A stretch of DNA of 64,000 bases from Ulota crispa (lineage: Eukaryota > Streptophyta > Bryopsida > Orthotrichales > Orthotrichaceae). The notes under the pieces are model-generated. The model saw nothing but the letters and a program-made list of their open reading frames with translations, searched no databases and was not told where the DNA came from. The stretch is from NCBI GenBank assembly GCA_963920765.1, contig OY987244.1:11100501-11164500 (forward strand). The letters run 5' to 3'. Position numbers and translations under genes: made by a program. This document shows positions 14,501 through 25,116 of the stretch, piece after piece. How positions within the stretch are numbered: position 1 is the stretch's first letter; every line of letters begins with the position of its first letter.

Positions 14501-17500
14501 CAAAAGTAGCTCAGTCTATACAATTTCAATGCACAATGCACCTTCCTCAAGTGCACAAATAAAAGAATTGTGCTACAAAAATGCTTTCACCTCATGTTGA
14601 CGTCCTCTAACCTCCTCTTGGCGTATTTTTTTCAGTTCATTCAGTTCCTAAACAACATAAATTCCAACCCCCACGTCAAATTAGTTGCAATGATTGTTAA
14701 GATGAATTATCAAGACATGGATTAGAAAACACAATCAAGGTAAAAAAAGATGCATTGCACTCATGTATTTGCAATCTTGAACTATTTTTTTGAGAATTGC
14801 CTCAATACTTCAAAGTAGCCTAGTTCGATTGAATGGAACTAGATAGTAAATTGTAGTTATCAAACTATTGTTATTTATCAAAAAAATTATAAAGAGAGAA
14901 ATCAACTCCTCTCAACACACTAAGTTCTTAAGTTTTTCTATTAAAGCATTTTGTTGTATTGTTCATTTAATGCCAAGGCGTAATTTGAGTTCAATCAATA
15001 TGGCTAAGAATAGTGTGCAATAACTTACCACTCTAGCTAGTTTAGAGATGTTAATCAAGAGTAGTTTTGAGGTAGTTATTGATAGGGATTTCTTTCTCTA
15101 AAATTATCAATCACAATATGTAGAAGATGTGTTTCATATTTTTAGAGAAAGAAGAAGCCAGCAAACTGGAGCATCCAGAATATAGATATTCTTCCTTGAA
15201 TGAGAAAGTGTATGCAAAATGTCAAGAGCTCCTTTCAAGAATGGTATGCAAACAGGTACTATTTTCATGGTGTTTGCTGTCAATGAACCTTCAGGAAACT
15301 TACATTAGATGCTCTTTCTTTCATTGATAGAATAGCTTCATACTCTCTTGTTCTTTCCAATAATTCTGCCCTTGTTCTTTCTAATTCTCTAAGACATCAA
15401 ATCAAGAAACAAAGTTGAGTGAAGAGTTTTCCACCTCCAAATGGAGAACAAATGCAAGAAAAAAATATGTTGAATAGAATTGGAATTATTGTAACACAAT
15501 TTTGTTGAAGATACACATACACGGAAAAATTGCATGAAAACCATTATAACCAATAAGGATACAATTATCATCCTTCTCAATGCAAGGACATAAAATAAAG
15601 TTGCCAATTGCAAACCCTTCTTTGCAAGGTTTCAAAACCAAAAAAAAATTGGTGGTTTTGACCTTTCAATTTGTCAAATTTCTAGAATGTAATAATTTAA
15701 TGTTTGTCATGACAATTATTCTAAAATTGGTCTTTTTGTTGATAATAAATTTTATACTTTTCAAGGTTTGTCATTTGTCTAAGGCCACAAATGGGTAGTT
15801 GCAAGAAACACTTCACAGTTTTGTCTCAAACACCATTAAAACTATTAGTACTATGTAGTACTATGAGCTTTCAAAATAATTTTTTTATAAATAAGATAAA
15901 ATATGAACAATTTGTAAAGCGCTTAACCCCTAAAGGATCAAGTGGCTGTTCAATAGCCACTTGAGAACTTGGGTAGGGTCATATGGAGTTAAATTTTATT
16001 GGATGTTCTCAAAATTGTTACACAAGGTGCAAATATGTATCTCTCAAGTGGAAATCTAATTTTTTCCCCAATTGGATGCTTGGTTCAAAAGTTGTGTTGC
16101 CCAAAAGAAATCGGGTAGTTTGGGCAGTTTGAGCATCTTTGGAGAAGCTTATGCTAAAACTGTCATTTACTTTTGAAATTTGGCAAGTATGTAACTAAAA
16201 AAACATGGTGTACAATTGTGAAAAAAATAAACAAATTGAGGACTCACATCACATTCTAAAGGGAGTCAAACTTTGTTAACAATGTTTGGGCAGCTTCAAG
16301 AAAAAAAAAATTCCTCTAATTTCAAGCCCTATCATCTTTCAATCTATAAATCTAAAGCTCTTGAAACTTTTTTTCACATATTCCAAATGTTTATCTCCAA
16401 CTTTTCACCATTCAGATTTCAAATGAAAGACTTCCACATTGCACAAGAAATCATGAAAGAATGATTGATGTATTGCCAATTCACTAAACCTCCTTGCATT
16501 GGAGGGTGATTTAGAATAAGCTAGACTCTATGTTTGCATCTGAAAAAATTCATAAGTGAACCTAACATTGTATACTTGTGAATGGTTAAAAAGCTCAAAT
16601 TTGTGTAGAGCAAAAAATTTACTCTAGGAAGGGTCAAAGTCTATTGACCTTGTTTTGCAGGAATGAAAAAAAGCTATTTTTCTCACTTCAAATGTTATAA
16701 TCTTACAATCCGCGTGGTCAAATGGGCTGAATTTTTTTGCACATATTAACTTATCTATTTGACACAATTTTATATGGTTGGAATTGAGAAAAAGGTTTTT
16801 ATTTTAAATTTTGGGCAATGCACTAAAAATTGACAGTTTTTGAAATTTTTTTCTCAAGAAATGCCCCTGGTCCTTTAGGGGTTAAAATAGCTTACTTGTG
16901 AAAATTCAGACCTAGAATTTTTTTATTCTAAAAGTTATGCACAAAATAAAATCACTAACAAAAAGCCAATTTCTTTCTTGCTTTTTAGAAAATAGTAAAA
17001 TAATTCAAAAGAATAAAATAAAAAATGTCCATTTGAGAACCCATTAAACACATTCACATGGTACAATTGCTTTGTTGAGGAATTTCTTTGTATTTTGCCA
17101 ATGAAGGGAGATATGATGCCCACTTTGAGACAATGTAGATGCCATGGAATTTATAGTTTTGCAAAACCCTTCTGCGGATGCATGAAAACATGCTCCATAA
17201 ACAGTATTCCCAATTTTTAGCCCTAGAAAAGCTTTTTTGGACCCAAAATAGTACTAAAAACCCCCAAAATGGCCAAGGAAGACACCTATTTGGGGGCTGT
17301 TCAAAAACAGTAAAATAATTTTAAAAAAAACCGCAAAAATTACAAAAGGTCCGTAACTATGACATGTGCCTTCCTCTCAAAAGAACTTGTTGCGTACAAG
17401 TTACAAGCCAAAAAACACTTGCAAGAGGTGAAGGGGACAAAAAATAGTACAAGTGTTTCTTGCAATCACCCAAATATCAATACCCCATGTTAGTAGTCAA

Positions 17501-20500
17501 TAGGCCATCTCTAAAATGAAAAGCCACAGAATACTATAAAAAGGTGATATGCCAAATTTAACTAATTTTGAACAATGTAAAGTTAAAAAACAAGACACCA
17601 GCAACAACAAAAATCAAGTCATGAAGCAAAGAGTATTTGGAAGTTTTGTTGATTTATAATCTATATAAATTATGAAGCATGATTTTTCAATGAGAGGCTA
17701 CTTATGCGTGGAAAATTTAGTTTTAAAAGATGTGTAATATACTAGATTACTATCTAGATTATCTCTAATCACCACGACCACGTACAATTTTAATATGCCT
17801 TCATAGTTTAGTTGAAGATGGCACTGGTGATTGCCAATGCTATTTTGAGAAGGATTTTCCATTGCAACCACATTGAAAACATCATGGACAAGAAGAATTT
17901 TGGTTCTGTTGGACTAAGTTGAATGAAGAGTCCATTTATTCAAGACCCCACATAAAAGACTCCATGACAATGGGAAAAAATATCAAAGCTACCCAACACT
18001 AATACATTCAACGTTGTCATATTTGGGAGTGTGCTCCAAACAATCTATCTCCTCACAAACGTAAAAAAGGTACTAGTAGTGCAAAAAATGTGACAATAAT
18101 ACCTTATGAGTTTTATGTTTGGTTCACTGTTATCACGCACTTGGTCTATGGTGTTTTCACACTCTCTCAATTTCTGCCAAAATCACAAACAAAGCCCAAG
18201 GTACATTAAAATGGGAAAACTTGAACATCAAAAAATACATTCGCTATAGCATACATTACAAATCTACATTTAATCCCTCTTGCACTCTTAGTTTAGTGTC
18301 ATTAACAAAATAGCTGATATTCAAAAGAAGTTACCAACTTTTTGGAGGTTGCCCACTTCCTTTTTGGCATAAGATAGGTCTCTTTTAAGTAAGAATACTT
18401 GGCGTTCGGAATCTGCCAAACTTCTCTCGCATGCCTACAATAATATCCTCCTCACCTTTTACTTGAATTTTTTTTTTTTTTAATTTTTTATTAAGAGAAA
18501 AAGATGGATTTTTTCAAAAAGAGGTGAAAAAGGAAACCTTCAACCTCAAGCTACTTATTAAGAAGATGATGCTATTTTGTGAGCATAAAATGGTGAGCAT
18601 GTGAATGGTGAGCTATAAATTTGTGAGCAAGAACCAATGTTGAGCTCAAAATCAAAGGAAAAATTCAAAAAAAAGCAAGATTTTTGAAAGCTAAAATCTT
18701 AAAATGCACAATTATAGGGCCCTATGTATATGGTTATAGGTGAAATTGAATATTTTGACAAAAAATTCTAGGCTCATGACTCATAACTCATAGATCCCCA
18801 CTCACAATATAGCATTTCCCCTTAGTAAGAATTTGTAAAGATGCTACAACCAAGAGAAAGAAAGGTTGAAAATAGGATACATTGTTGTATAGTTAAGGCA
18901 TTTTTGTGATTATTTAGAAATCCATTCACATGGAGGTGTTCTCACTTGTTGATTGAGAAGTAGCTTGTTCACAAAGCAAGAGCCACTTAAGCACGTAACT
19001 AGCATAAAATGAGATTAGCTTTTTGGTCTATCACAACTAAAGTAGGAGCACCCATAAGCGTCAATCTAAGGGTTTTGAACATGATGAGTATTAAGAAATA
19101 GCTAGCAAATTATAGGATCCTATTAGGAACAGAAAAATAATGAGTTTGCAATTTTGAATGTATTATTTGGATACTATGAGAATAAGTTGTGAATTTTTAA
19201 AGAGAAAATTGCCATTGTACCCATAACCACTATCTATATTTCATGTTCACATGTTGTACATCCTTATCATTACATCTATTTACTTCCACAGATTTTCCAA
19301 GATTTTAGAGTTGATGGTTATGGGGACAGCGTTGCTTATGGGTGCTCCTACCTTAAAGAATAAAGAACAACATCCATGAGATGTTTTATGGACACAGTTC
19401 ACCTCCTCAAAATCCGATTTTAGCTCTTAGATGGTTGGTTTATGAGCCTCCTACCTTAGTTTTGAAAACAAGCCTCAATGTAGGGTTCAGAAGGTCCAAC
19501 AATGTGGATGCACTTAAATGACATGCTATTTTGTGGGTACAAAGTAGAAAAATTCAACCTTTTCACCAACTAGAAAATGTAAGAGTATTGGGGTGGTTCA
19601 CACTATGTCCCATTTCTCATGTCCCATTTCTCATGTCCCATTTCTCATGTCCCATTTCTCAAGTCCCACTGAAATCTTAAAATTTGATTGGTATAAAGTC
19701 AAAAGTTGGGACTTGGTGCTTCATACAAAGTCCCAAGTCCCACATCCCAATTGCTTACATAACATCACTTTCTAGAAGTTTTGGGGCCAAAAAAGGTCAG
19801 ACTTCACTCAAGGTTTGGGTCAACCATCTTGCTAAATCCAACTTTCACCCCAAGTCCCACCAATATTCTTGCATAAATTGTTCATGACTTTCTTTTGTAT
19901 TCATTTTTGCCTTTAATAACCCAACAAAAAGTTGGGATTTGACGTGGCCATGGGACTTGCAAAGATGAGAAGTGGGATGTAGTGTGAATTGCCCCTTAGA
20001 CTCTTATCATCAAGAGGTTGAAGTTGAGAGTTTTGAAATTCACATTTGAATGCAGACCCTAATTTAGCTCAGAATCCCAAAAGAGTATACCATTGACCAA
20101 CACAAAATTAGAGGACAAATTATTACTATCACTCTAGCTGTGTAAAACCATGAGATTTTACTATTTTAACCCCACAAAATAACATGTCATCTAATCACAG
20201 CTAGGAATGATATTCAACTTTTGTAGAGCTGGTGACTAAAATAAAGGCCTAGGCCTGTCTAGCCCCCCCCAGTGGAAACGGGCTCTGAGTGTACCTCGTT
20301 GGATTCGCGAAGCTGGCGGCCTGGGTGGCCAACGGAGGCGCTGGGGCCTCCGGTGAAGCGCTGCATGGTTTCCGTGAATTGCTGCAGCCGCGTTTGTGTG
20401 GCTCTCAGGATGTCCCGCATGTTGGTGTCCAAGCACTCCTCCAACACACACGGCTACACCCCCTCCAAATTCCTTTACCAAGAGGATGTAGACTAGTTTG

Positions 20501-21508
20501 AATCCAATACAATTGGTAGATGTTATAAAATGGTTGTTTTTCTTTGTCAAGTATCAAACTCAAAGTATACTTTGGAGCAACATAGAATCATGGATGTTGG
20601 ACATGTTTAAGAATTTGTATTGTAGAAATGAGACTAACTAATAAAATAAATAAATAAAATTACATAAAAAACATGAAAATTTTAGAAAAATTTAAATAGA
20701 TTGATTGCTTGGTTGTTGAAATCTTCATATATAAGTTTCTTTTCATCTAGCAAACAACCTTTGGAGAGAGGACCACTCATATTCCGTAATTTTAGGAGAG
20801 AGTGCTATAGAGTAGTTCCACAAAAAATGCATTTTTCCATATATAAAAACTATTTCACTTAATTGTTTTGTAATCCATTAAATTCGACTAGAAAGGAACC
20901 CAAATTCTTATAGAACTCAAAGCATACCTGGTAGAAGGGAAGCTTTCAAATCCCTTACAAGGTTGGAGACTAACATTGATTTTAATACAGAAGGATATGA
21001 AATAATTTCTTTGTGTTTGAACCATTTCCCAGGGTCTTTCTAGCCCATAAAAAGAATAAAAACCAATGTCCTCCAATAGCCAATTGTTCTTTGGTCTTTA
21101 GAAAAAATATGCTCAAATCACAAAATGGAGGTTCAAAATTTCAACAATAAACAATAATCATGAAAAATAACTTCCACACAACCTACTAGAATGGAGGATT
21201 TCTCAATTGAGCTGGTCTTGAGATTGGAACGACCTCCATTTGGCAGATATTAACTTTAAGAACTCAATACCTGAACTTATTTATATTGTTTTTTTGCCAA
21301 GGGTAGAGTAGAATTTGACCTCAAGGGCACTTGAAAATGTATAAAAATGAGGTAAAAGTACCTTTTTGGAGGGGTCACAATCTTGGAGAGCATCTTCGGG
21401 GGTCACATCAGAATAATAGTGCATCAGGCGATTCAATTGAACAAGAGTAGTGTCCAGACGCTCATTGATTGTGGACCAGCTTGGTATAACCTCCACTGGG
21501 CTTGCCAT
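2529..21508 (-). CDS. large coiled-coil protein, N-terminal 521 residues in 16 exons (3' end not found)
   Basis: I do not recognise the family. Minus-strand exons, 5' to 3': 21508-21362, 20453-20295, 18434-18339, 18173-18103, 15388-15304, 14647-14591, 13358-13200, 10931-10890, 10088-10017, 9189-9055, 8615-8550, 7787-7681, 6260-6221, 5835-5722, 3908-3825, 2657-2529. Nearly all have ordinary AG/GT borders, and the phases join without a stop to 1563 nt. The proposed start is MASPVEVIPSWSTINERL. From about residue 105 the product is nearly continuous heptad-type sequence rich in E, K, Q and L (for example RELERTRAELLERTREYE), as in cytoskeletal, centrosomal or tethering proteins. Introns run from tens of bases to about 2.7 kb and contain MITEs. 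Uncertain points: the 18339 donor (GTTGGT) is weak, small exons may be missing between 21.36 and 20.45 kb, and the last exons lie outside the window or were not found. A centrosomal or basal-body role is only a guess. Confidence 0.68.
3350..3589. mobile_element. small TTAA-flanked element with a coding-like interior
   Basis: TTAA at 3346-3349 and 3590-3593 flank inverted ends CCCTTAAG. The 240 bp insert lies in an intron of the coiled-coil gene. Unlike its AT-rich surroundings it starts with a G run (about 3361-3368). On the plus strand one frame is open for about 88 codons (about 3346-3609) with a charged product containing AFSPEEYENNLDGIASYL; it has no ATG of its own at the beginning. The TTAA duplication suggests a piggyBac-type non-autonomous element. 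The origin of the interior is unknown. Confidence 0.5.
4746..5645. mobile_element. piggyBac-like MITE, family A, complete copy (900 bp)
   Basis: TTAA at 4742-4745 and 5646-5649 flank inverted ends that share CCCCTAAAG. The interior has no coding capacity and is homologous, in opposite orientation, to 147-850. Weaker similarity near the end links it to 15927-16881 (both carry a CAAAACTGTCA-type block). TTAA duplication with CCC-type ends is the piggyBac hallmark. It lies in the intron between the coiled-coil exons at 5722 and 3908. Confidence 0.72.
6886..7154. mobile_element. terminal-inverted-repeat MITE, family C, copy 1
   Basis: The left end reads CCATATTCATTAATTTGGG. The right end reads, on the other strand, CTATATTCATTAAATTAGG. 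The interior contains ACATGAGAGGAGGAATTTG followed by GAGGGA, also seen at 22883-23112 and, reversed, near 12370. The flanks share a partial TACTAA direct repeat, so the duplication length is unresolved and the superfamily is open. It is non-coding and lies in an intron of the coiled-coil gene. Confidence 0.55.
8018..8192. repeat. foldback element / long hairpin
   Basis: The left arm (about 8018-8090) and right arm (about 8115-8192) are near-perfect reverse complements, with shared blocks AATTTAGTTGTTGTG, GACCATATG and ATAAACAACTA. The transcript could form a stem of about 70 bp with a short loop. Inside, GACCATATGTAGTTATTGT-like units are also directly repeated. It sits in the intron between coiled-coil exons 8550 and 7787, and is probably a small foldback MITE. 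Confidence 0.7.
12236..12441. mobile_element. terminal-inverted-repeat MITE, family C, diverged inverted copy
   Basis: Read on the minus strand, the right end gives CAATATTTGTTAATTTAGG and the interior gives the AAGTGAGGGCACATG-type block, both matching 6886-7154 and 22883-23112 in reverse. The left end near 12236-12262 is diverged. Open frames across it look fortuitous. Confidence 0.45.
15927..16881. mobile_element. piggyBac-like MITE, family A-related, complete copy (955 bp)
   Basis: TTAA at 15923-15926 and 16882-16885 flank inverted ends CCCCTAAAGGATCAAG and CCCCTAAAGGACCAGG (14 of 16 identical). Just inside the left end is a near-palindrome (CAAGTGGCTG, short spacer, CAGCCACTTG-type). 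It is non-coding and lies in the intron between coiled-coil exons 18103 and 15388. Confidence 0.75.
19040..19353. mobile_element. TA-flanked MITE, family T, copy 1
   Basis: This 314 bp element has inverted ends AGTAGGAGCACCCATAAGC and, on the other strand, AGGTAGGAGCACCCATAAGC, flanked by TA on both sides. It is strongly similar throughout to 24019-24335 and 37706-38017. TA duplication points to the Tc1/mariner superfamily. It is non-coding and lies in an intron of the coiled-coil gene. Confidence 0.75.
19590..19995. mobile_element. MITE with GGGG ends and internal 14 bp repeats
   Basis: The ends are GGGGTGGTTCACACTATG and, reversed, GGGGCAATTCACACTACA, followed on both sides by CCCA(T/C)TTCTCAT-type sequence. 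The inverted repeat is about 30 bp with mismatches. Flanks do not give a clear duplication (ATT on the left, TTA on the right), so PIF/Harbinger and hAT both remain possible. A diverged relative may lie near 12160-12230 (GGTTCACACCATGTTCCAC). Confidence 0.5.
19607..19662 (+). repeat. four tandem copies of a 14 bp unit
   Basis: The unit GTCCCATTTCTCAT is repeated four times head to tail, nearly without change, just inside the left end of the surrounding MITE. Open frames through it are a by-product of the repeat. Confidence 0.8.
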
Positions 21509-23720
21509 TTCTTTGGTTCCCCTACACCAACTTCTTGCTTTATCAAAATTATGTCTATAATTGGTGTTAGGATCAATATTAAACAAACTAATGGCAAACT
21601 TCCATGCTGGTGGGGAAATGCAAAACTCAAAAACCAATCTAAAATAGTAAAATACAAAATTGACAACAATAGTGTAGTGTAAAATTCTTTGTTGTTTTTG
21701 GCTTTTCCAATTTTAGGGCTAGCATGGAAGTTTGCTCTAATTCTAATTCACAAACGCCCTAAACATTATTTCTAAAAGTTCAATCAACATCACTTTTGGC
21801 GTGTGAAGATGGTCTAATTCACTAGGCTTGACACAGCAGTAAAAGAAGGGATTTTCTTTTTAGGTTGTATTCTAAAAAAAACACTTGCATGCAAACATGT
21901 GAAGAATTTTCTATTGCACATTACTTGGAAAAAAACTACTTGAATTTTAAAGACGTTCATTCTCTTCATAGAGACGTTCTTTACATGGTTGCAAAAAACA
22001 CTTTGTGTTGTTTTGGAGTCCGCAAGTTTTATGTTCAATGCGCATTTTAGTACACCCTTTGAAGAATTGATTGATCCATAATAGCTAAAATCAAAATCAG
22101 AAGTAAATGAGGAATTTTTCCATTGATACTCTGACTTTTAAATCTATTAAAAACTCCAACAAAATTTGTTTTGGACTTATTACAATTGATTTATTTTATG
22201 TGGAGCAACTTTTGCTACCCAAACTTATGTATTTTGGACTCAGCTTCTTTTGTACATCCTCTAACAACTTGACACCTACATTATGAGGCTAGTCTCAAAT
22301 AAGCTAAATAAGCAGCTCATTTTCAATTAGGTTGCAAAGCAAACTTCCTTGCAGAAGCACTTTTGTCAGGAATGTTGGTGCAACAACTCTTTTGACATCC
22401 TTTTATAAAATCAAGTTTAATGATGTGACATTTTTTTATTTATCATTTTCTTGCAATTCGCTCTATTTTTCAGTAATTAAAGCTCAAACTTACCTGTTGC
22501 AAACCTTGTACTTTCAACTGCAATGATCCCTAGTATCACTTCCTTACATCCGTCCAGAGCCACCAAAGCGCACCATAGAGTTCCTCATAAATAGTGTTGT
22601 CATCCACACTATTTGTTTGTCCACACAAAATAGTGATACCCATGTCCTTTGCAATCTACAACACAATTCACCAATCTCCAAAGATACCAAAATCACTCAA
22701 AACACTCAAGATACTAACCTTAGATTTCATCAAAATGCAACAAAACTATCGAGTGGTTCTCGCAACCAGCGCAAAATAATTGTTGCATGGAGGCACAAGT
22801 CACCTTTCTAACTCCGGCAAAAAAAAACGTTTTGAATTCTTGAAAAGACTTAATTAAAGAAGAAAAGGTGAAAAAAATAACACCATATTCATTAAATTGG
22901 GAAAGTGGGGCTTTTGAAGGATTAAAGTGGTGAGTTCCAACATTTTTTTGGGTACATATGTCTTCACATGAGAGGAGGAATTTGTGAGGGAAAAAATCTT
23001 AGTGACCCAAATTGAATCTGGATACCTTCGAATCTGGTTTAAGGTGGCTATTTTGGATTAAGGTGAGGTACAAATTGGTACCCATTGTTTTCTCAATTTA
23101 ATAAATATGGCGTTAAATGCTTTCAGCACCAGCAAAGACCACTTGGAGAGTGAAATTCGATAGAGCTCTTCATATACAAAATTAGGTTATCGTAGATCCA
23201 TGAGCAAAAGGAGGCACACATTTGCATATCTCCAAAGCACAGCAGATCTCCAAAGCACACATCAACAGCCTTGAAATCAAACTTCACCAGACAAAAAAGA
23301 CGCCAGTAAGAGAGAGCTCAAAAAATGGTTAGAAACTTGCTAGTGCTGCCTTTGCAAGAAGCAAGCTGGTAAGGAACGAGACAAAGGAAGCAAAACTTTT
23401 TGTGAGCTTGGCTTGGAGAAGTTTGTAAGCGAATTTTGAAGGAACAATGGGGCTAAGGAGGAGAGAGAAACAAAGAAGGAGAGAACAATGGCGACAACAG
23501 GAAGGATTGTGAGCATGTCGGCTGAAGCAAATGGTTTCAATGAGGGGTGGGTGGTTGCTTTGGTAGTAGACGAAGCAAAAGCGAGAATGACGCCGGCTGA
23601 TTGCTACGTGGCCGCAACGACCAACTGCCATGCCGCCGGCTTTCACTTCAGCCGATTTCCTTGTTCCCAACGGTCTACCACGTCACTGCAAAGTGTCTCT
23701 CTATACCACTTGGACCCCTT
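21509..23720 (-). promoter_or_regulatory. putative leader and promoter region of the coiled-coil gene
   Basis: An acceptor-like GTGTAG lies about 15 bp before the proposed start codon at 21508-21506, suggesting a 5' UTR intron. Further upstream, 23.13-23.72 kb is distinctly GC-richer and, read on the minus strand, rich in CTCTCTCTT-type pyrimidine tracts, typical of a plant leader. A candidate donor (GTCTG before GTGAAG) lies near 23.29 kb. Short open frames exist on both strands here but match no family I know. No TATA box was assigned. Confidence 0.35.
22883..23112. mobile_element. terminal-inverted-repeat MITE, family C, copy 2
   Basis: The ends are ACCATATTCATTAAATTGGG and, reversed, GCCATATTTATTAAATTGAG. 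The interior has the ACATGAGAGGAGGAATTTG block shared with 6886-7154. It is about 230 bp, non-coding, and lies just upstream of the proposed first coding exon of the coiled-coil gene. Confidence 0.6.
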
Positions 23721-24018
23721 GGAGTCGGTCATCTCCAGTGGTGCTTCTTTCCTAGATTTTCATAATATAGTCAAGCCTCTCTTATTGCATATTCTCTATT
23801 TGCATAACTACTTGGAGTTCTTAAATTGCATACTCTCTATATGAATAAAGTGTGGTCCAATAATCATGAATGGAGTTAATTTTGTCAAAGTGGGACCATC
23901 AAAGTACAATGTCACCAATAGAAAATGTGCTTAAACCTCTTTGTGTGCATACTACTAAAAAAACTCCCCACGGTTCCCATGCAATAAGAGAGGTTTCATT
24001 GTAGTAGTTTTTCACTTA

Positions 24019-24335
24019 AGGTAGGAACACCCATAAGCGTCATTGTCCCTATAACCATCACCTTTGAAATCTTGGAAAATCTATAGAAGTGAATAGATGT
24101 AATGGCAACTTGGATGTACAACATGTGAGCATGAAATTTTAAAAGTGGTTATGGGTGCAATGGCAGTTTGCTCTTTAAAAATTCACAACTTATTCTCACG
24201 ATATCCAAATAACACATTCAAAAGTGCAAACTCATTTTTTTTCTGTTCCTAATAAGACCCTATAATTTGTTAGTTGATCATTAATAGTCATCATGTTCAA
24301 AACCCTTATTTTGATGTTTATGGGTGCTCCTACCT
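24019..24335. mobile_element. TA-flanked MITE, family T, copy 2 (inverted)
   Basis: This 317 bp element has ends AGGTAGGAACACCCATAAGC and, reversed, AGGTAGGAGCACCCATAAAC, with TA on both sides. It is oriented opposite to the copies at 19040 and 37706. Its right flank directly abuts the TTAA that begins the next element at 24339. Confidence 0.75.
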
Positions 24336-24338
24336 TAA

Positions 24339-25112
24339 CCCCTAAGAGCTCAATTGATCATTTTTTTTGGTTGCCACCCTTTTTTTGGCTACCCAAGATG
24401 AAAAGATAAACATTCTTTTTATATAAAATATTTTTGAGTAGGAAAGCAAGTCTACCCAAAACCCAATTTAAATCATATCAATTCAAGTTCACCCTTAAAG
24501 AACAAGGCTACTATAATACATAGTATGTACGCTATTGTATAATTGGCATTTGCTACCGACAAAAAGTTTTAATTTGGGATCTTGACTACCTCACTAGAAC
24601 AGCATTGATCTATATTCTAACTTCTTTGTTGATCTCAAATGTAATAAAGGTGTGGATGCACTCCAAGTACAAGAAAAATACCTCATATTGTATAGGTTGC
24701 AAAGGGCTGCTTGGTTGTTCAAGACTTCAAGGGGTAAAGTACACTAAGGAGAATTTACTAAAGACAAACATTTCAATATTTGCTAGTGTTATAAAATTTA
24801 CTATTTTGGAGAATTAATGATGTCCTCTCCTTCAAAAAGATTACGTTTCTAAATATTAGAATATAATTTCTATTATTAGCAAAACACACCAAAATTTAAC
24901 TTATATGATTTTTTTTAATGAATATTGAATAGCAAATGCTTCTAATTTATTAAATAATAGTCCAAAACTTTTTTGAAAGTTTGACTACATGGATAACTAT
25001 TGAACATCATGATTCTTGTTTTCTCTTTTGAAGCAAACTTGATCAAAGTTAAAATTTAAGTATCATTTTTTACACATCTATGTTTTGGCCTTACCCCTTA
25101 GGCATTTAGGGG
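24339..25112. mobile_element. probable piggyBac-like MITE (774 bp)
   Basis: TTAA at 24335-24338 and 25113-25116 flank ends CCCCTAAGAGCTC and, reversed, CCCCTAAATGCCTAAGG. Only the first seven bases match well. The right end is itself a near-palindrome (CCCCTTAGGCATTTAGGGG), similar to the subterminal hairpins of the large element. No coding capacity was found. Confidence 0.5.
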
Positions 25113-25116
25113 TTAA

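Noticed and set aside
20928..20969. Candidate 42 nt exon of the coiled-coil gene (SNLVRDLKASLLP)
   Set aside because: In the phase required by the preceding exon it contains TAA. It fits only if another unseen exon precedes it.
23488..23844. Open frame starting MATTGRIVSMSAEANGF
   Set aside because: No family motif, overlapped by an equally long frame on the other strand, in a GC-rich block better explained as a leader or promoter.
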